This document shows positions 1 to 9,250 of a stretch of 64,000 bases of DNA, piece by piece (the first letter of the stretch is position 1; every line of letters begins with the position of its first letter). The stretch spans positions 1 through 64,000 of the forward strand of contig JASAND010000839.1 of assembly GCA_030248195.1 (NCBI GenBank), written 5' to 3'. Below the pieces are notes generated by a model that ran no database searches, was not told where the DNA came from, and was given only the letters and a program-made list of their open reading frames with translations. The DNA comes from Trissonchulus latispiculum (lineage: Eukaryota; Nematoda; Enoplea; Enoplida; Ironidae). Made by a program: the position numbers and the translations under genes.

Positions 1-265
1 CCTTGGATATGTAGCAGACATTCGCACCGGACTCCAAAGGGCTAGGGCCTTCACACCAAAAATACTTACTAGCAGGTGGGGGCTTTTTGGGAGGGCAGAC
101 GAGTACACTGGGACACGTAAAAAGGGGTAGTGTCAGTCAGGATTGCTTGGACGAGGTCACTGACAGGACCTGTCTGTTCATGGTCGGGAGTATCTTGAGC
201 CTCAGCGTCCTCGGCTTCAAAGGATTGATTTCGGTCACTCAGGTTACTGAGCGGAGTGAGGTTGG

Positions 266-534
266 GTTGGGTCTCAGGGTCCTCAGCCTCCGAAACCTGA
301 GCGAAGGCATTTTGGGTAGGGAAGGTAGTAGGAATGACCGCTGGGGTTGGCAGCTGAGGCTCATTGATAACAGCAGGGGTGGGACTTTCTGTTTGATGGA
401 CCAGCTCTCCCAAGAGAGCAGTGGTTTTGGGCTGGGTCTCAGGGTCCTCAACCTCTAAAACCTGAGTTGAGGCATTTTGGGTAGTGAGGGTAGTAGGGGT
501 AGCCGCTGGGGTTGGCGGCTGGGGCTCGTGGTAG
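266..534 (-). repeat. two coding-size 165-bp direct repeats
   Basis: A block beginning near 271 (gtctcagggtcctc) recurs at 436, an offset of 165 bp, which is 55 codons. The copies differ by scattered substitutions. A shorter partial match to the same motif lies near 201. The multiple-of-three offset fits internal duplication within a proline/threonine-rich reading frame on the minus strand (open from about 698 to 69), downstream of the gag-like ORFs. I do not recognise the encoded sequence. Confidence 0.6.
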
Positions 535-1702
535 TAGCAGGAATTGGGCTTTCGGGTGGCAAGGTTAGCTCTCCCATAGGGTGGGATCGCTGACGAAGGT
601 GGGGTCGAGGGAGTCGTTTGGGTTTGGGCAAAGAGTCGCTTCTGGTGGACTCGTGGGGTTGGCAGAGTTGACCGGACATGTCCAGCTCCTCCATGCACTG
701 ACGAATTCGGCCCAGAAGGTTCAACAGCAGGCTTTCGAATTCTTCGAATTTTTGGCGGGTAAGGTTCATGGTTGAGGAGAAGTCCCCAGGAGACTTCTCA
801 ACAGCTTTAGGGAGTTTTGGGTACGATTCCTGCTGATGATCCTCCACCGGGCTGAGCGACTCTCGGGGATCCTGGAACATGTCGCCCAATTCAAAGCACG
901 GAGCCCACTGGTCGGGGCCAAAGGGGTTAGTGGAAATAGCAATAGGGGAGGCGTGGTCGTGACGAGCACGCTTGGAATGTCGGGAAACTATTTTCCAAGA
1001 GTAGTTTCCTCTGTCCCGCATGGGGTGGGAGTTTCCGGGGGCATTGCGAGTGGAGGCCGTGGTAGGGGTAGCTGTAGTGGGACCATCCTGGTGATGCGAG
1101 GTACTGGGGAGGTGTTGCTGGCCCTCGCCAGTCAGCAACATCTCCCCAGGGCTTAGAATAAACTTAGGGGTGGAATGTGTACGTACTTGGTTAAATGTAC
1201 GTACATGGTTTGTACGAGGTAAAATTTTGGGCGTCAACAGTGGATCAATTAGGGAGGGGATAGGTACTTGGATCTTGTTGGACGCTACGGGTTTCCCGTA
1301 GCATCCGCGAGGGGGAGTCCACTGCTGACGATTAAACCTTTCGCAACCTCGCAACACCGAGTTTTTCCCTGCTGGCTGGGGGCTACACTCCGGGTGGGTG
1401 GGTAGGCAAGTCCGCGGCCTCCACTGACAAGTTCGTGTGCGTTTGGGCTCCAAAAATGAAAGGCGACGTTGGACAGGGTAAGGGGGTTCGACCTCGTGGT
1501 CAAACAGGCTGGGGGGTTTCGTAGATTGGGAGGAGGGTGGGGATGGGGTATACTCCGTTAAACAAGAGGACACTGAGACCGTCGGGGACTGATGTGACTC
1601 CGGGTGATGGCCACTTGGTGAGAAATAGGGTAAGGGTTCGGGCTCCTCTGAGCTCCGATTGGCCATCCGAGGGTTATCAGTCACTTCGTACACGGGCGCC
1701 AT
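455..1702 (-). CDS. Pro/Ser-rich ORF downstream of gag-like ORF
   Basis: Open frame of about 415 codons read from an ATG at 1702 (MAPVYEVTD); the frame stays open a little further upstream without an ATG. The product is rich in Pro, Ser, Thr and His and ends in a short predicted helix (around LTRQKFEEFESLLLNLLGRI) before a basic Pro-rich tail. No catalytic motif is visible: no protease DTG, RT YxDD or integrase DDE. It lies about 140 bp after the zinc-knuckle ORF on the same strand, so it is probably the second part of the same retroelement gag or a frameshifted continuation. It could instead be an unrelated structural ORF. Pol would lie at lower coordinates, outside the window. Confidence 0.4.
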   Translation of the reverse strand: MAPVYEVTDNPRMANRSSEEPEPLPYFSPSGHHPESHQSPTVSVSSCLTEYTPSPPSSQSTKPPSLFDHEVEPPYPVQRRLSFLEPKRTRTCQWRPRTCLPTHPECSPQPAGKNSVLRGCERFNRQQWTPPRGCYGKPVASNKIQVPIPSLIDPLLTPKILPRTNHVRTFNQVRTHSTPKFILSPGEMLLTGEGQQHLPSTSHHQDGPTTATPTTASTRNAPGNSHPMRDRGNYSWKIVSRHSKRARHDHASPIAISTNPFGPDQWAPCFELGDMFQDPRESLSPVEDHQQESYPKLPKAVEKSPGDFSSTMNLTRQKFEEFESLLLNLLGRIRQCMEELDMSGQLCQPHESTRSDSLPKPKRLPRPHLRQRSHPMGELTLPPESPIPATTTSPSRQPQRLPLLPSLPKMPQLRF

Positions 1703-1844
1703 ATTAACTGGGTAGGGGTCAGACCGGGGGCGCACGTCGGGGCTTACTGACGGCGCCCCAGGTTGGCGTTTCCCTGGTTCTGGAAAAGGCCATCGGAAGT
1801 GGGTTGATGACTAACTTGAGGACTGGGTTGGGGTTGGAGGTCAC

Positions 1845-3008
1845 TCAGGTCACCTCCTTGTTGGCGAAGGGGGTCCGCGCTTGAGGTTGGGGGCTGGCCA
1901 TCACCTTCGGGCTCGCTAACATACGTAGGAATCCGGGGTGGTTGGGCCCCAGGTTGTCGACTGCGCGTATACGGGTGGGGCAGTATTGCCACCCGTGCCC
2001 CTCTTGGGTGCACCAGAAGCACAACCTGGGCCCATGAGTTCTGGAGTTGTGGTTACGGGGGTAAGAATTGGAATTATTTCGAATTCCATATGGGCGGGAT
2101 TTGATCTGATCGTGAGGGCCTTGGAATGGTTTCGTTCCACTAGAGGCCGCAATGGATTTGGCATGGCGTTTCGTGGACGGGCAGGTTTGCACTACCAGGG
2201 CTTCCCTAGTAGGCAAATGGGGTTTAGGGTATCCGGGGGTATGGGGGGAATAACCATAAAAATACTCCAATGGGGTTTGATGGGGAGGGGGAGCCCATCC
2301 AGGACACGCCGGGGCTTTGGGACAAAAACCCAGAGCGGGTTTTTTCTTGGGTTGGGGCTTTCCGGACGGCTGTTCCAGGGGAGTGGGGTTGGGGGGTGGG
2401 GCTTCTTCGCTCGGGTCAGAACCGTCCAAATGAACCGTGGGGTCATGACGGGAGGGGCTTCCCCTACCTCCGTCCTGGGGGTAGTCCGACGAGGGGTGTA
2501 GATCGTCCTCGGGACTCAATCCTAACCCGAGGCAAATGTGGACGGAAGATCCGTGCTGCCCAGAACTTCCGACCACGGCCCCAAGGTCAGGAGGGGGAGG
2601 GTCAGGAGATCGGTCATGACGGGAGGGGCTTCCCCTACCTCCGTCCTGGGGGTAGTCCAACGAGGGGTGTAGATCGTCCTCGGGACTCAGTCCTGACCCG
2701 AGGCGGATGTGGACGGAAGATCCGTGCTGCCCAGAACTTCCGACCACGGCCCCAAGATCAGGAGGGGGAGGGTCAGGAGATCTGTCATGACGGGAGGGGC
2801 TTCCCCTACCTCCGTCCTGGGGGTAGTCCGACGAGGGGTGTAGATCGTCCTCGGGACTCAGTCCTGACCCGATGCGGATGTGGACGGAAGATCCGTGCTG
2901 CCCAGAACTTCCGACCACGGCCCCAAGGTCAGGAGGGGGAGGGTCAGGGAATCGGGCCACTCTGGGTTTACTGTCAAAGGGGTCGTCTTCAGGGGGGCGA
3001 TTATCCAT
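1845..3008 (-). CDS. gag-like protein with CCHC zinc knuckle and tandem repeats
   Basis: ORF of about 387 codons from the ATG at 3008 (MDNRPPEDD). The N-terminal half is three copies of a 57-residue Pro/Gly/Ser/Asp-rich repeat. A Pro/Lys-rich linker follows, then a retroviral-type zinc knuckle near the C-terminus, CFWCTQEGHGWQYC (C-x2-C-x4-H-x4-C), the nucleic-acid-binding motif of Gag nucleocapsid. This supports a structural protein of an LTR retroelement transcribed on the minus strand. It lacks a recognisable capsid domain, and no RT is present in the window. A cellular CCHC protein is the alternative. The 4 kb upstream carries leader-like structures and no coding sequence. Confidence 0.6.
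   Translation of the reverse strand: MDNRPPEDDPFDSKPRVARFPDPPPPDLGAVVGSSGQHGSSVHIRIGSGLSPEDDLHPSSDYPQDGGRGSPSRHDRSPDPPPPDLGAVVGSSGQHGSSVHIRLGSGLSPEDDLHPSLDYPQDGGRGSPSRHDRSPDPPPPDLGAVVGSSGQHGSSVHICLGLGLSPEDDLHPSSDYPQDGGRGSPSRHDPTVHLDGSDPSEEAPPPNPTPLEQPSGKPQPKKKPALGFCPKAPACPGWAPPPHQTPLEYFYGYSPHTPGYPKPHLPTREALVVQTCPSTKRHAKSIAASSGTKPFQGPHDQIKSRPYGIRNNSNSYPRNHNSRTHGPRLCFWCTQEGHGWQYCPTRIRAVDNLGPNHPGFLRMLASPKVMASPQPQARTPFANKEVT
2442..2954 (-). repeat. three tandem 171-bp repeats inside gag-like ORF
   Basis: Near-identical units start at about 2442, 2613 and 2784, a 171-bp (57-codon) spacing, differing at only a few positions per unit. The length keeps the reading frame, and the low divergence indicates recent expansion or homogenisation. 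Confidence 0.9.
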
Positions 3009-3019
3009 TATTAACAAAA

Positions 3020-3860
3020 CACAAGAAAAAAGGACAACTTACCAAATTAGTTATATACGTATATCAAAATTTGGGCAGCACTTGGGGGCGATAGGGACTT
3101 TTTGGGAGATATACGTATATAACTAGGAAAGGTCAGGGGTTTCTAGGCCAGGGACACGAAACTCCAATAATACGTACGTATTTCAGGCCAAAATTCGGGG
3201 GTTGGGTCAGTCTCCGGGTCGACCTGGATTTTCGGGGAATCCGTCCAAGGGGTAAGCAGCAGTCCACCAGTTGGGGCTGACAAGGGCCAACAATACCAGG
3301 TTAGATTCCTGGGCGGGTCCTGGAATCTAACCAAATTTTACAAAATTTTATATTTCCCTCCCAAAAATTTTCTGGGTGGGGGGGCAAATTGATATAAATG
3401 TAGGTCGGGCAGGGAGTTGCTGGTATAATGGGGGGTGGATTATCACTTGGCGTGGTCCCGGTGATAATCAGAGGGAAAGTTGGTCTGCCCAACTATAAGG
3501 ATAAATTCCGAAAGGAAAGGGAAAAAATAACACAACACTAAAAATTCAGCAAAATACACCAAGTGAGAAAAATAACCGCTCGTCAACAAAAAGGAAACAG
3601 GACTAATAAAAGTCACGGGGAAGTGACAGGAAGTCAGGCGTCTGACTGGGACTTTAAGCGATGCGTGGGCGGCGCTTCAAAGGGCCCAAGTAAAGTCAGG
3701 CGCCTGATAAGGATTCAAGCGATGCGGGGGCGGGCCAAAAAATTTAACACAAAGGTTTGCAATTGGGAATGACGTCAATTGCAGACCTTTGTGAATCCAC
3801 ACGGGGGGGATGGGTATATCAGACCGGCGAATCCAGTCAAGGTAAGTAAAATGGGGAGGG
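3020..3860 (-). promoter_or_regulatory. putative LTR/leader of the gag-like element
   Basis: Non-coding, upstream of the minus-strand gag-like ORF. It contains an 11-bp-stem hairpin at 3299-3332; two direct repeats 62 bp apart at about 3631 and 3693, each with a GC-box-like stretch (gggcggcg, gggggcggg); and an 18-bp inverted repeat, 3748-3765 with 3776-3793 (one mismatch), around a 10-bp spacer. A consensus CRE palindrome, TGACGTCA, lies at 3770-3777. This clustering suggests a Pol II promoter or leader. LTR ends were not found, so the LTR assignment is inference. Confidence 0.4.
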
Positions 3861-3970
3861 GGAAAAATTATTTAGGGTTCTAAAAAGAATTTTTGGGCTG
3901 AGGGGGGGCTAGAAAAATTAGTTTAGGGGAGGGGGAAAATAGAAAAAATATTTCAGGGGGAAAAAATACT

Positions 3971-4046
3971 AGGGGAGAGCCTGGAACTGGCAGCCTAATG
4001 TAAAATATGAGGGAGCTAGGGATTTTAACCACTGAGCTCACGCCCC
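3971..4046 (-). tRNA. tRNA-like relic (possible SINE head)
   Basis: On the minus strand the segment begins GGGGCGTGAGCTCAGTGG, matching a tRNA 5' end with an A box. About 50 nt later comes AGTTCCAGGCT, a B-box-like element with the usual CG lost, then ctctcccc, which pairs with 5 of the 7 opening bases. A T6 run follows shortly after, as in Pol III terminators. The D stem does not close and the anticodon arm is distorted, so it is not a working tRNA. A second A-box-like stretch (gtcggtggtagag) occurs on the same strand near 4120. Likely a tRNA-derived SINE or decayed pseudogene. Confidence 0.35.
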
Positions 4047-4149
4047 AAATTTTACAAGTGGAACTGTGCGCAAGACGCTGACCTGCGACTGCGGATGGAG
4101 ATATTTAGTCCAGGCGGCTCTCTACCACCGACTTGCCTCGCCAAGGGGG

Positions 4150-5160
4150 GAGCGGACACTTTTTGGGGGACGCCAACGGGGCGCCTAACAAAATTGGGGG
4201 GACACGCACACAAAAATAGGCTCAGTTACAAGTCAGCTCCGGGCTACTCCCAGAGCACTACCTAGCTAGACAAAGAGATCAAAAACTAGTAAAGCTTAGT
4301 AAAAAGAGTTAAATAGAATAGTTAAAAGACAACTGACGAGTTTATTGGGACAACGCAGGGCAAGGATACAACAAGAGAGTCCGTCCGGCGGTATCCAGAC
4401 AAGACTGGTAAGGTACAGCGGGCTACCCGCACAATAACAGGGAGAGGAGCACAAAAGGGGACACAGACAAAGGAAAGGGGACCAGCAACAAAATGGACAG
4501 CACAGGAATGCAGCAAAAATAGGGAGGGGGACGTTAGCTAGCCAAGTTAGACCCCCGGGGGGAAGAGAGGGAAAGCGGGGGCAACCCCGCGAAGTTAGGC
4601 CGGAATGGGGAGTGGAAGGGTTAGAAGTCAAATAAGGGATAAGTAAAAAGAGGGGGGATTATAGCAAAAGAAGGGGTTAGAGATTCAATTAAAAAGGGTT
4701 TTTAAAGAAAAGGAAAAAGTAGAGACTTACGCTTTTAGGTGTAGACGGCAAAAGGGTGGGGCCCCAATCTCAAGAACCGACCTCTCACTGACTTCAAAAT
4801 CCCCAACTGACGAAAAGATGATGTAATCATTCAAGGAGAATTTTGTTATGCGTTGGGAACGGGAGGGTCTATCTTCGCTAAGCCAACAAGGATTGGAAAT
4901 AAGTGCAATGCTAAATTTACGCTCATAAATAACTGGTTTTAAATAATTTTCGAAAGATGAGCATAAAGTTAGCACTGCACAGTTTTTAGGGGAGGGGTTT
5001 ACATACAAAATAATACATAATTATCGGACTTCCCAACAATTATAAAAATACAATATTTATGGGGAATTTGGGGGATTTTGGGGGAGTTTTAGGAAAAACA
5101 GCGAAAGTGGGAATTAGGAAAGGACTTGGAAGGGGGGTGATAACGGGGACGTTATTACCC
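4150..5160. other. non-coding, purine-rich intergenic
   Basis: No convincing coding sequence on either strand. The open frames here are Cys/Pro/Leu-rich translations of purine-rich DNA. A short hairpin (ggtgataacg / cgttattacc) lies at about 5136-5161, just before the PC4-like start. Confidence 0.5.
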
Positions 5161-5167
5161 ACATTAC

Positions 5168-5479
5168 ATGGGTGAGGACAAGTGGCTGAACATTTCTACC
5201 TATAATAACACTCAATTTATACATATCCGTCACTGGTGGGTAGATGGGAAAGGTGCTATTCCAGACAAGAAGTGTGGGATCTCTTTCACGGCAAAGGATT
5301 GGAACAGGTTTCTGGTGCGTGCTGAGACGGTTCAGGACGAAGTGGAGAGCACTCAACAGTCTGCGGCGGTATGGCGGGCGGAGTCAAAGAAGCTAAAGGG
5401 ACTCAAACGCAAAGCTTCGGCTTCCTCCTTCCTAGATGATGAAGCCGTGGTTAGCCCGAAGAAACATTGGAGTGAATAG
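5168..5479 (+). CDS. PC4/p15 (Sub1)-like ssDNA-binding protein
   Basis: A 103-codon intronless ORF starting MGEDKWLNIS. Residues about 4-50 resemble the PC4 C-terminal ssDNA-binding domain: a first strand, then FIHIRHWWVDGKG (compare the family pattern VDIREYW..D.G), a turn, and KKCGISFTAKDWNRFL (compare KKGISLS..QWN.L). PC4/Sub1 proteins bind melted DNA and act as general transcription coactivators. Residues 70-103 form a Lys/Ser-rich tail with a possible nuclear signal (KKLKGLKRK), placed C-terminally, whereas classical PC4 has its Ser-rich region at the N-terminus. A polyadenylation signal AATAAA lies at 5531-5536. It could be a host paralogue, a retrocopy or an element-encoded gene. Confidence 0.6.
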   Translation: MGEDKWLNISTYNNTQFIHIRHWWVDGKGAIPDKKCGISFTAKDWNRFLVRAETVQDEVESTQQSAAVWRAESKKLKGLKRKASASSFLDDEAVVSPKKHWSE

Positions 5480-6793
5480 CTGAACTAAGTTACGTTTTAA
5501 AAATGGATAGTTTGTTGATATTTTAATGAAAATAAATCGTGAAAGTTGAACCTGTTTTGAAAATTTTGTTTGCAAGACTTAATTCAAGTCTCTTAATGAA
5601 TTCATAAGACTGTGTTTAAACAAGTAGCGCATGCCAACACGGAAATGTCTCCAGCAATATTTGAATTCATCAAATTTGTGTGTAGACATATGCTGTCATT
5701 TTTGATGAATTGTCTAATGAGTATTGTTTTGCGAGTATTAGAGTTCGGAAAATTAACGTTTTGAATTATATATATTCATGTAGTATAATTTTGGCAAGTC
5801 TAGTTTCTAACTTTCCAGTTACTTTCCAAATTACTAATCTGTTGCTTATCAATTTTGAAAGGTCAGTGGTTTATTCCCATTTCTACATTCAGCCAAATTT
5901 AAACTCAGCAGGTTAAATTTTTTACTTTTCATCTCCGAATATATAATTTTTTGGTTCAAATTCACAGTAGCAATATGACATTTACATGCACATATAACGG
6001 CTTCCAGTACATTTGCACTTTGCACACAATATCAGTTTACAGAAGGTATATTTATCACATATGCTGAGAATGCATATACAGTAACAATCATGCATATACT
6101 GAGAAACAGTAAAATTTTCATTTGTTCTACTTTAATCAGTGTCCCCACCCGCTGTTTCTGTACTGTCACTGTTATTGTCCTGTCTATTGTAGTAGTCTGA
6201 CGAAAGTAGAGAGAATGCGCTCGTATATTGACGCCCTATAAAATTTTATAGAACACGTAAACCTCTATCTTAAGATTTCTTAACATTAACATATTTTTCT
6301 TAAAGTACACAATCTTGACATTTATGTATCTGCACAATCTTGAACTAGTATTTTCAAATTCTCCGTCTACAAATCAGGTTTTCTGATTTTAATTTACGAC
6401 GATTACTATTTTCTTCAGTCTGGCGTTTTTAGTAAAGTAAACAATCTTGAAATTATCTGCTCATTTTTTAACTAGTTTTTCAAATTCTCTGTCTTCATTT
6501 TCAAATTCTCTGACTTCAAATTAGGTTTTATGATTTTGATTATGATGATTACAAGTCTACTCTGTCTAATTTAATAAAACTTTGACAAAATAGATTTTAG
6601 AAGTAGTCGCTCACTTGAATTCAAAAATTCTGAAACTGGATTCAGAAATAACTCTATAAACTGGCTGGTCCAAAATTCTTGATGGTCCTCGTCATCAATT
6701 CCCCCTGAATTTCTTGTAAACCTTCCAAAACGGCGTCCCTATAGTCCATTAGTGCATGGCCCTTTCTCTCAATAACGTAGTCGCTGACTCCAT
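5480..6793. other. AT-rich intergenic, no gene seen
   Basis: AT-rich sequence with stops in all frames beyond about 70 codons. AATAAA at 5531-5536 fits the 3' end of the PC4-like gene. No repeats with recognisable ends were found. Confidence 0.5.
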
Positions 6794-8164
6794 CTAGCGG
6801 TTTCTAAATTCAGAAACAAGTGATTTTACCACATTTTTAATTAAACGAAAACGTAAACTTTCATAGGAAGGACTTAGCCCAAAATATGTTGACGTTACAT
6901 TAAGCCACTCAATTTCAGAAACAATTATGGGCAATGAAGAGTTTTCAACAGTGGAATATGTTATAATTATTTCATCACAATTACATTCATAACAGAATAA
7001 ACCAAAACTGCGCTTAGATGTAACAGGACTGAAACTCAAATTCGATTTAGCAGCATCCTTATTAGATACAGTAGTAGGTCCTCGTAGACAATCTACATAT
7101 CCATTCATTTTAAATTTGAATTTTGCAAAACATGATGAACACACAGTCATGAAATAGTTTACCTTATTTTCAACATATGTACTAGATACATTCACAGGAC
7201 CACTTCTGATCTGAGCCACTTTCTCGCTAAGTAAACCAACCGAGCCTGATTTCCGACCAGGAGCCGCTTCCTCGGCAAAGGAGTCTGATTTCTGAGCGGG
7301 GACCCCTTCCTCGTCTTAGGAACCCATTTTCCGACCGGGAGCCGCTTCCTCGCCAAAGGAGCCCATTTTCCGACCGGGAGCCGTTTCCTCGCCAAAGGAG
7401 CCAATTTTCCGACCATTAGCCGCTTTCTCGCCAAAGGAGCCCATTTTCCGACCAGGAGCCGTTTCCTCGCCAAAGGAGCCCATATTCCGACCGGGAGCCA
7501 CTTCCTCGCCAAAGGACCCCATTTTCCGACCAGGAACCGCTTCCTTGCCAAAGGACCACATATTCCGAGCGGGAGCCACTTCCTCGCCATAGGAGCCAAT
7601 TTTCCGACCAGGAGCCGCTTCCTCGCCAAAGTACCCCATTTTCCGACCGGGAGCCGCTTCCTCGCCAAAGGACCCCATTTTCCGACCAGGAGCCGCTTCC
7701 TCGCCAAAGGACCCCATTTTCCGACCAGGAGCCGCTTCCTCGCCAAAGGACCCCATTTTCCGACCGGGAGCCGTTTCCTCGCCAAAGGACCCCATTTTCC
7801 GACCGGGAGCCGCTTCCTCGCCATAGGAACCCATTTTCCCACCGGGAGCCACTTCCTCGTCGAGCGGGGTAGCTATGCCACTTTTCTCGTTAATCTTGAC
7901 CACCGCCTGTTCGACTTTACGTCTGCTGGTTGGATCAATCAAAAAATTTGATTTATCAACCGTTTCTCTTTCACCGAAGGCATAGTGACCTGATCGCATT
8001 TCGATCATTTTATACAGTTGATCGTCCACCTTCTGATTAATATTTCGATTTGAAAGGTATGACGTACGGTTAGGATCTAATTGAGAGGATTGCGCGAGTT
8101 TTGTACGCTTCGCAGCACCATTGATTACAGAGGAGGACTCCCAAACTATCTGAATGGAATCCAT
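6794..8164 (-). pseudogene. 12-residue-repeat protein gene broken by one TAA
   Basis: One frame runs from the ATG at 8164 (MDSIQIVWES) to the stop at 6794, interrupted once by TAA at 7316-7318. Order: about 100 ordinary residues; about 17 repeats of a 12-residue unit (GEEAAPGRKMGS/SF); then about 140 residues with CxxC-type pairs (VCSSC, CYECNC). After the TAA, two degenerate repeats and the C-terminal domain continue in the same frame. The frame is also open upstream of 8164 through a hydrophobic stretch (FTALVVVLYFGSLITDF) that has no ATG, so a signal peptide joined from an upstream exon is possible. I do not recognise the family. It may be a pseudogene, a readthrough gene, or have two isoforms. 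Confidence 0.55.
7235..7860 (-). repeat. 36-bp tandem array, about 17 units
   Basis: The unit is 36 bp, encoding a 12-residue Gly/Glu/Ala/Pro/Arg/Lys repeat on the minus strand. Because 36 is divisible by 3, other frames are open too and produce an unrelated WxPLARKR-type shadow. Units differ by scattered substitutions, and the lowest-coordinate units are the most divergent. Confidence 0.9.
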
Positions 8165-8270
8165 TGAAAAGTCAGTAATTAGAGAGCCGAAATATAGAAC
8201 TACTACTAAAGCTGTAAAATTTAATTTGCCCAAAAATAAATTGGTTGTGATATGGTTTAGTTAACGCTTA

Positions 8271-8280
8271 AATTTATATA
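8271..8280 (-). promoter_or_regulatory. TATA box candidate
   Basis: Minus-strand TATATAAATT lies about 110 bp upstream of the ATG at 8164 of the 12-residue-repeat gene, a plausible core-promoter position. The surroundings are AT-rich, so a chance match is possible. Confidence 0.3.
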
Positions 8281-8284
8281 GGTT

Positions 8285-9242
8285 TTTAATTAAGGTTATC
8301 AGTTTAAAGTTTAGTTCCATAACCTGTTATAATAGAATTCATATCCTTAACATTATGATCTTTGACCTAATCTAAGACCCTTAGATTTATCCTAATTATG
8401 TGATTAAGTAGGTTTTATATTTCTAGGTTCATGCCACTTTAAATGTTGGTCATGTGGTCAGAAATTAAGGTTGATTTCATTGTACGAGTTTTCAACTTTA
8501 ATCAAGAATTTGATAATTGACTATAGACATTTTGACATTTCGTTGTCTTATAAATGAGAAGATCTTTAATCTCCAGTTGTGCACATTGCCATTGGCATTA
8601 TTACAAATTGTGGAATTAAATTTAATCATAAGTGAACTTAGGAATACATAGTTTAAAGTTAGAAATGTGGCGATCAACTGTTGGACGTTAAATTAAACGG
8701 ATTGTTGCTCGATTAAATTAATACTATTTTTTTTAATTTTTCTAATTAAAACGTTTCAATCTATGTATATCAGTCCCTCTTGATAGTTATATTAAGAATT
8801 TTAAATATTGCTATAATTTTACAAGTTTAATTTTTATGATGTCTCATGAGTTGATCATTTTATGATATACCTTATACATTATATAATTTTAATACACTGT
8901 GTGATAAGTTATAATAGTATAATAATTAGGCTAGTCTATTCAATCGATTGGTGTATAATGTGTGGTCCTTTTTAAACTAAACGTGTAAAATTAGACATTT
9001 TTAAATCAAATACTTTGTGGCACGAGTTACACAAGAGTGCCACATTATTCCACAAGTGCCACTGTCCTGGAACGCCCATTTGTATACTACTCCTGAGTGT
9101 ATCGAGTGTGACGCTTTTCCGTCACTTTGCTACTTAAGGTAGCAGTTGCACAGTAAATCTCCTACACACGTTGGAAGCCACAAAGCCTAAAGACTTAATG
9201 AGCTCCTATATATAGCATAATCCTAAAAGCATCCTACAAGAG
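8285..9242. other. AT-rich intergenic, no gene seen
   Basis: No ORF or repeat structure of note. Near 9020-9120 there are several GTGCCAC-like words without a clear periodic arrangement. Confidence 0.5.
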
Positions 9243-9250
9243 CTAAACAG

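Noticed and set aside
4296..4631. Cys/Pro/Leu-rich minus-strand ORF of 111 codons
   Set aside because: Composition follows purine-rich DNA; no motif, no second copy, no splice context.
7192..7842. Minus-strand ORF of 216 codons in another frame of the 36-bp array
   Set aside because: Shadow frame of the 12-residue repeat; the chosen frame also continues into non-repeat sequence on both sides.
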